Of a stretch of 19,315 bases of DNA, positions 15,746 to 19,315 are shown one piece after another (the stretch's first letter is position 1; each line of letters starts with the position of its first letter). The DNA comes from JAGWRI01 sp035700805 (GTDB lineage: Bacteria; Gemmatimonadota; Gemmatimonadetes; Gemmatimonadales; Gemmatimonadaceae), in the NCBI GenBank assembly GCA_035700805.1, contig DASSOG010000031.1, forward strand, positions 1 through 19,315, read 5' to 3'. A model generated the notes under the pieces. It made no database searches, was not told the origin of the DNA, and worked only from the letters and a program-made list of their open reading frames with translations. The translations under genes were made by a program, and so were the position numbers.

Positions 15746-17533
15746 GTGCCGCCGACTTCGCTCCCCCTTCCCGCCATTCCCTGGCAGATCACCGGCAACC
15801 ACTGGCTGGCGCTGCCGTGCATCCATCCGGCCACGGGCGCGGTCCAGGCCGTGGGCATGCTGCACCGCGGCACACGCTCGGCGGTGGAGTTCGCGGGGGA
15901 TGCCGGATTCGTGGACGGGCGTGGCCCGGCGCTGCTGCGTCCCGTGGTCTCGGTGGACGGCGTGGTGCACGAATTCGCGTCGGGGCAGATGGCGTGGGAG
16001 CGTGCACTCGGCTGGCTTCCCACCTTCACCTGCCAGCTTGAATCGGTGGTGGTGCGGGGAACCGTGTTCGCGCCATTCGGGCGCGACGCGGACGTGGCCG
16101 GCGCCGTCTATGCGATCTCGGTGGAGAACCGGTCGAGTGCGCCGCACGACGTGCGCGTGGCGATGGCGGGCACGCTGGGGCATCGGCAGTTGCGGGTGCG
16201 GACGCCGCGTGCGTTCGACGACGCGCACCGGGTGGTGGCGGACGGCGACGTGGTGCTGCTGTCGGGAACCACGGAGCCCGGGCTGGCCGTGCTGGCGGTG
16301 GGCGCGGAGGAAGGGACCACGATCGAGGTACAGGGCGCGGGCGCGCCCGGGTTCCGCCTGACCCGCGAGTTCCGGCTGGAGGCCGGCGCGCGTGAACAGG
16401 CGGCGTTCTACCTGGCCGCCGGTCCGGAGGGAGACGGCGCCAAGGCCTCGGTGCGCGTGCTCCGGCGGCGCGGATGGCGCGACCTGCTGGCCGGCACCCG
16501 CGACGCGCTGCAGGCGCTGGGGCAGTCCACCGGCCTGGAGGCGATGGACCGGCTCATCAACCACAACCTGCTATTCGCGTACTTCTATGGCGTTGGGCGC
16601 GCGCTGGATGACGCGCAGTTCTACCTGATGCGCACGCGCATTCCCTGGCACGCCGCCGGGGTGACCGTGCACGACTGGGAAGCGCTCATGTGGACGGTGC
16701 AGGCGGTGCAACTGGCCGACCCGCCGCTGGCGCGCGAGCTGATCCTGCGGGTGTGTGAACTGCACGGGTACGCGCCGGGGCGCGGCATCAACTATTTGGA
16801 CGGGACGCTCTTCGAGGCCGGGTTCACGCTGGAGGGGGCGGCCGCCTACCCGCTGGCCGTGGATCGCTACCTGCGCGACACGGAAGATTCGCACATGGTG
16901 GAGGAGCCCGTGATCGGGGAGACGCTCTACGCCGCCCACGACGAGATCAGCGCGCGACGGGACGCGGAGTGGCCGCTGTATGGCGCGGAACTCGGGCCCT
17001 CGGGGCGGGTGCCCTCGCACGCCTTTGCGCTCCATGGCAATGCCGTCGTGGCCCAGGCGCTCTACGTGCTGCGGCAGACGCTGGACGAGGCCACCGCGCA
17101 CGACGTGCAGGATCCGGCAGTGGTGCGGGCCGCGATCACGCGGCATTTCCTGAAGCCGCGCGAAGGCGGAGGCGTGTTCGCGTCGGCCATCGACATGACC
17201 GGCGAGGCCTCGATGGACGACGACCCAGTGGGCTCGACGTGCTGGCTGCCGCTGTACGACCTGGTGGAGCGAAACGACTCCAACTACCGGCGCACGGTGA
17301 AGGCCATGGACGGCGACTCGGCGCCACTGGTGCAGCGGTGCGCGCGGCTGGTTGGGCCCGAAGCCGCCGCGGCGTTGCGCTGGTTCCGGCAGGCGCCGCT
17401 GGCCGGCGGGCTGGCTGCTGAGCTGGTGGATGCGGAGGGGCGGGCCATTGCGAACGGCGGGGACGCGTCGCTGTCGGGGCTGCTGGCGTGGAGTGTGTGG
17501 TACGCCGTGCATGTGCTGGGGGAGCGTCCATAG
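15746..17533 (+). CDS. Six-hairpin (alpha/alpha) glycosidase-like protein
   Basis: A 595-residue protein with no signal peptide, so probably cytosolic. The first ~270 residues look like the beta-sandwich found before catalytic toroids (NHWLALPCIHPATGAVQAVG, YAISVENRSSAPHDVRVAM). The rest is helical with aromatic- and acid-rich loops typical of (alpha/alpha)6 barrels: DWEALMWTVQAVQLADPPLA, NYLDGTLFEAGFTLEGAAAY, DTEDSHMVEEPVIGETLYAA, and DMTGEASMDDDPVGSTCWLP, the last recalling GH125 exo-mannosidases. It may therefore hydrolyse an alpha-linked oligosaccharide, but family and catalytic residues are not certain; GH15/GH65/amylo-glucosidase relatives are alternatives. The GTG at 15746 gives a protein starting PPTSLPLPAIPWQITGNHWL. 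No Shine-Dalgarno is seen; GCTAAC ends 9 nt before it, so leaderless translation is possible. Divergent from the barrel gene. Confidence 0.65.
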   Translation: MPPTSLPLPAIPWQITGNHWLALPCIHPATGAVQAVGMLHRGTRSAVEFAGDAGFVDGRGPALLRPVVSVDGVVHEFASGQMAWERALGWLPTFTCQLESVVVRGTVFAPFGRDADVAGAVYAISVENRSSAPHDVRVAMAGTLGHRQLRVRTPRAFDDAHRVVADGDVVLLSGTTEPGLAVLAVGAEEGTTIEVQGAGAPGFRLTREFRLEAGAREQAAFYLAAGPEGDGAKASVRVLRRRGWRDLLAGTRDALQALGQSTGLEAMDRLINHNLLFAYFYGVGRALDDAQFYLMRTRIPWHAAGVTVHDWEALMWTVQAVQLADPPLARELILRVCELHGYAPGRGINYLDGTLFEAGFTLEGAAAYPLAVDRYLRDTEDSHMVEEPVIGETLYAAHDEISARRDAEWPLYGAELGPSGRVPSHAFALHGNAVVAQALYVLRQTLDEATAHDVQDPAVVRAAITRHFLKPREGGGVFASAIDMTGEASMDDDPVGSTCWLPLYDLVERNDSNYRRTVKAMDGDSAPLVQRCARLVGPEAAAALRWFRQAPLAGGLAAELVDAEGRAIANGGDASLSGLLAWSVWYAVHVLGERP

Positions 17534-17538
17534 CCTGC

Positions 17539-17567
17539 TTGGCGGCGGTGCCGGGCGGCCGTATATT
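17539..17567 (+). promoter_or_regulatory. Sigma70-type promoter of tRNA-Gly
   Basis: TTGGCG (17539-17544), a 17-nt spacer, then TATATT (17562-17567), matching consensus at 4 and 5 of 6 bases. The expected start, about 7 nt downstream, falls 1-2 nt before the mature tRNA 5' end at 17576. It is the clearest promoter in the window. Confidence 0.6.
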
Positions 17568-17575
17568 GGGGGCAC

Positions 17576-17648
17576 GCGGGAATAGCTCAGTTGGTAGAGC
17601 ACAACCTTGCCAAGGTTGGGGTCGCGGGTTCGAGTCCCGTTTCCCGCT
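17576..17648 (+). tRNA. tRNA-Gly (anticodon GCC)
   Basis: A complete 73-nt cloverleaf: acceptor GCGGGAA pairs with TTCCCGC, the D stem is GCTC/GAGC, the anticodon stem CAACC/GGTTG encloses TTGCCAA with anticodon GCC at 17609-17611, and the T loop is TTCGAGT. Discriminator base is U, usual for bacterial tRNA-Gly. CCA is not encoded, so it is added after transcription. Confidence 0.97.
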
Positions 17649-17672
17649 CTCATACGGAAGGGAGCAGCATGA

Positions 17673-17702
17673 GGAGCGGCGTCGGCCGCTCCTTCGTGTT
17701 TT
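17673..17702 (+). terminator. Intrinsic terminator-like hairpin between the two tRNA genes
   Basis: GGAGCGGC (17673-17680) and GCCGCTCC (17685-17692) form a perfect 8-bp stem with a GTCG loop, followed by the T-rich TTCGTGTTTT. It sits 24 nt after tRNA-Gly and 6 nt before tRNA-Leu. It may end the tRNA-Gly transcript, or act as a processing hairpin in a joint precursor. Confidence 0.5.
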
Positions 17703-17708
17703 ACGGGC

Positions 17709-17792
17709 GCCGGGGTGGCGAAACTGGTAGACGCGAGGGACTTAAAATCCCTTGGGGGCAACCCCATCCGGGTTCGAGACCCGGCCCCGGCA
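17709..17792 (+). tRNA. tRNA-Leu (anticodon UAA)
   Basis: An 84-nt class II tRNA: acceptor GCCGGGG pairs with CCCCGGC, the anticodon stem AGGGA/TCCCT encloses CTTAAAA with anticodon TAA at 17743-17745, a long variable arm TGGGG/CCCCA follows, and the T loop is TTCGAGA. Discriminator is A, as required for leucine. CCA is not encoded. It reads UUA, a codon seldom used in a genome this GC-rich. Confidence 0.97.
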
Positions 17793-17853
17793 TGCTGGAA
17801 TCTGGACGGCGCGCACACCCTGCGCACACGACGGCGCCATTTTACCTTGTGTC

Positions 17854-18702
17854 ATGACGTTGGCTCAACACCTACCGTCGGCCGGCGCGCTTGCGTCGGC
17901 CATTTTTATGCTCCACACCGGGAGCGCACGCGCGCAGCAACCCCAGTCGGGTGAGGCGCCGGCTATCTCGGTCCCCGCCACGGTTCGCGCCGCCGCCGTT
18001 GCCGCACCCGCGACGCCGCCCAAGTCCTGGGCTGGCAGCGCCATCGCCAACGCCAGCGTCTTCTTTGGAAACAACCAGCAGCAGGTGCTGGGCGCCGACG
18101 CCAAGCTCACGCACCAGGACTCGGCGCTCGCCGTCACCGGCGAATTGCAGGTGCAATACGGCGAAGCGGCGGTGGACACCAGCGCGCGTACCGTCACCAA
18201 GCGCCTCTGGGTGGCAGGGCTCACCGCCAACTTCCGGCCGCTGGACGTCGTGTCGGGGTTCCTCACGTCCACGTACGAGGCAAACCTCGAGAAGCGCATT
18301 GCCTCGCGCTACAGCCTGGGCGCGGGCGCCAAGTGGAACATCGTCCAGAAGGACGCCACGACCGCCAGCCTCAGCCTGTCGCTTTCCGGTGAGCACACGG
18401 TGCCGCTGGACAGCACGGTCCGCTTTACGGACAAGAAGCTCGCGCGCCTGGCCTGGCTCGGAAAGTACCATCATTCCTTTGACGATCGCACGGAGATCAC
18501 CCACCAGACGGCGTGGCAGCCGGCCGCCAGCGGGCGGTACCAGTTCCTGGTGGTCTCCAGTACGGAGCTCCGCTACAAACTGAACGGCGCGGTGGCGCTG
18601 TCCATGGTGTTCACGGACAACTACGACAGCGCGGCAAAGTCGCGCGGGGCGCGCGGCTACAACGACGGCCAGATGCTCTTTGGCGTGGCCGCGGGCTGGT
18701 AG
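17854..18702 (+). CDS. DUF481-type outer-membrane protein
   Basis: The 282-residue product has a signal peptide ending in GSARAQQ (about residue 29), then a Pro/Ala-rich linker, then a DUF481-like barrel (YdiY-like 'salt-induced' outer-membrane family). Visible strands include SWAGSAIANASVFFGNNQQQ, ALAVTGELQVQYGEA, RYSLGAGAKWNIV, ATTASLSLSLSGEHTV, HSFDDRTEITHQTAWQP and GRYQFLVVSSTELRYKLNGA, ending in a terminal Trp (FGVAAGW), the aromatic end typical of outer-membrane barrels. Molecular role of the family is unknown. The ATG at 17854 starts the signal peptide; the frame is open back into tRNA-Leu but cannot be coding there. No ribosome site precedes it; the upstream TTTTACCTTGTGTC may hold a -10 element of a short-leader or leaderless transcript. 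The gap after tRNA-Leu is 61 nt. Confidence 0.75.
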   Translation: MTLAQHLPSAGALASAIFMLHTGSARAQQPQSGEAPAISVPATVRAAAVAAPATPPKSWAGSAIANASVFFGNNQQQVLGADAKLTHQDSALAVTGELQVQYGEAAVDTSARTVTKRLWVAGLTANFRPLDVVSGFLTSTYEANLEKRIASRYSLGAGAKWNIVQKDATTASLSLSLSGEHTVPLDSTVRFTDKKLARLAWLGKYHHSFDDRTEITHQTAWQPAASGRYQFLVVSSTELRYKLNGAVALSMVFTDNYDSAAKSRGARGYNDGQMLFGVAAGW

Positions 18703-18744
18703 GGAGCCGGGCGCCGGCCCCGCCTCCCGCATCTCCCACAAGCT

Positions 18745-18750
18745 GATAAG
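18745..18750 (+). promoter_or_regulatory. Possible -10 element for a leaderless M20 hydrolase transcript
   Basis: GATAAG matches TATAAT at 4 of 6 and ends 8 nt before the ATG. No Shine-Dalgarno sequence lies between, and no -35 box is visible 17 nt upstream. Position is the only support. Confidence 0.25.
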
Positions 18751-18758
18751 TTTGGCGC

Positions 18759-19315
18759 ATGACTGATGTCGTGGCGCTGGCTGCCGAACTCCTGGCCATC
18801 CAATCCACCAGTGGTGCCGAGTCGGGCGCCGTGGATTTCGTGTCGCGTTGGCTGGTGGCCAAGGGGTGGAGCGTGGAGCTGCAGGAGGTGAGCCCGGGGC
18901 GCTCCAACGTCTGGGCCCGGCGCTCGGGCGGCGGTGTCACGTTTTCCACGCACCTGGACACGGTGCCACCGTACGTGTCGCCAAGGCTCGAGGGCAACCG
19001 GCTGTATGGGCGCGGGGCCTGCGACGCCAAGGGCATCGCCGCCGCGATGATGACGGCGGCCGACCAGCTCGCGGCCGCCGGCGAACACCGCGTGGACCTG
19101 CTGTTCGTGGTAGGCGAGGAAAAGAATTCCGACGGCGCGCGCGCCGCGAATCACCTGCCGGCCACCAGTCGCTTCCTGGTCAACGGTGAGCCGACGGAGT
19201 GCAAGCTGGCCAGTGGGGCCAAGGGCTCGCAGCGCGTGATCGTCCGCACGCGGGGCAAGCCGGCCCACTCCGCCTACGCGTACCTCGGCGAGTCGGCCAT
19301 CGAGCCGATGCTCGC
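18759..19315 (+). CDS. M20-family metallohydrolase (ArgE/DapE/LysK-like), partial, cut by the right edge
   Basis: The first 185 residues of a di-zinc M20 amidohydrolase. Visible are the zinc-binding His segment STHLDTVPPYVSP, the bridging Asp in GRGACDAKG, and the catalytic Glu with its neighbouring ligand in VVGEEKNSDGA. VNGEPTECKLASGAKGSQRV follows, then the start of the lid domain at GKPAHSAYAYLGESA. Such enzymes deacylate acetyl-ornithine, acetyl-lysine or succinyl-diaminopimelate; the GEEKNSDG wording leans to the ArgE/LysK side, but the substrate cannot be fixed without the C-terminus or neighbours. The ATG at 18759 has no ribosome site. GATAAG (18745-18750) lies 8 nt before it, the distance expected for a leaderless transcript, though no -35 match is seen. 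Start uncertain by a few codons. Confidence 0.88.
   Translation, partial: MTDVVALAAELLAIQSTSGAESGAVDFVSRWLVAKGWSVELQEVSPGRSNVWARRSGGGVTFSTHLDTVPPYVSPRLEGNRLYGRGACDAKGIAAAMMTAADQLAAAGEHRVDLLFVVGEEKNSDGARAANHLPATSRFLVNGEPTECKLASGAKGSQRVIVRTRGKPAHSAYAYLGESAIEPML

Noticed and set aside
17709..17860. tRNA-Leu as an integration (att) site
   Set aside because: No integrase gene and no direct repeat of the tRNA 3' end were seen within the window.
18703..18740. Hairpin GCCGG-GCG-CCGGC (18706-18718) after the DUF481 stop as a terminator
   Set aside because: The stem is only 5 bp with a 3-nt loop, and no T tract follows; GC-rich sequence gives such stems by chance.

Overview
The window is a high-GC bacterial chromosome segment packed with housekeeping genes. 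The gene content, the many 1-11 nt gene overlaps and the run rny-folD-xseA-xseB-ispA-dxs-nadK-recN fit a member of Gemmatimonadota or a close relative. That placement is inference from gene order and composition; no rRNA is present to confirm it.

Left block (1-4174, minus strand, transcribed leftwards). An FAD/NAD(P)-binding iron-sulfur oxidoreductase overlaps by 4 nt a fused gamma-alpha subunit of a 2-oxoacid:acceptor oxidoreductase (KorA-like). Three bases later a sulfotransferase begins and runs off the left edge. The beta subunit (KorB), which is required for catalysis and normally follows korA, is not in the window. Histidine codon use flips from CAC-rich in the first gene to CAT-rich in korA and the sulfotransferase, so the left ~2.3 kb may be of foreign origin or an assembly join.

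A 418-nt divergent spacer (4175-4592) holds four degenerate copies of a 17-bp direct repeat in two tandem pairs.

Central block (4593-13906, plus strand). Eight genes are read in one direction: RNase Y, FolD (one-carbon folate metabolism), both subunits of exonuclease VII, a short-chain prenyl diphosphate synthase, DXP synthase (the first step of the MEP isoprenoid route that feeds that prenyl synthase), NAD kinase and the DNA-repair ATPase RecN. All junctions except ispA/dxs (31 nt) overlap, so this is probably one operon with translational coupling.

Right block (13907-19315). A predicted outer-membrane beta-barrel protein with a large helical insert (minus strand) converges on recN and diverges from a cytosolic six-hairpin glycosidase-like protein (plus). 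Next come tRNA-Gly(GCC), with a good sigma70-type promoter, and tRNA-Leu(UAA), with an intrinsic-terminator-like hairpin between them. A DUF481-type outer-membrane protein and the start of an M20-family metallohydrolase, cut by the right edge, follow. The genes in this block lack clear Shine-Dalgarno sequences, and some may be leaderless.

I did not find a CRISPR array, insertion sequence, prophage or recognisable defence system. The most unusual points are the korA/sulfotransferase junction without korB, the codon-usage break there, the 17-bp repeats, and the barrel protein with a helical insert.
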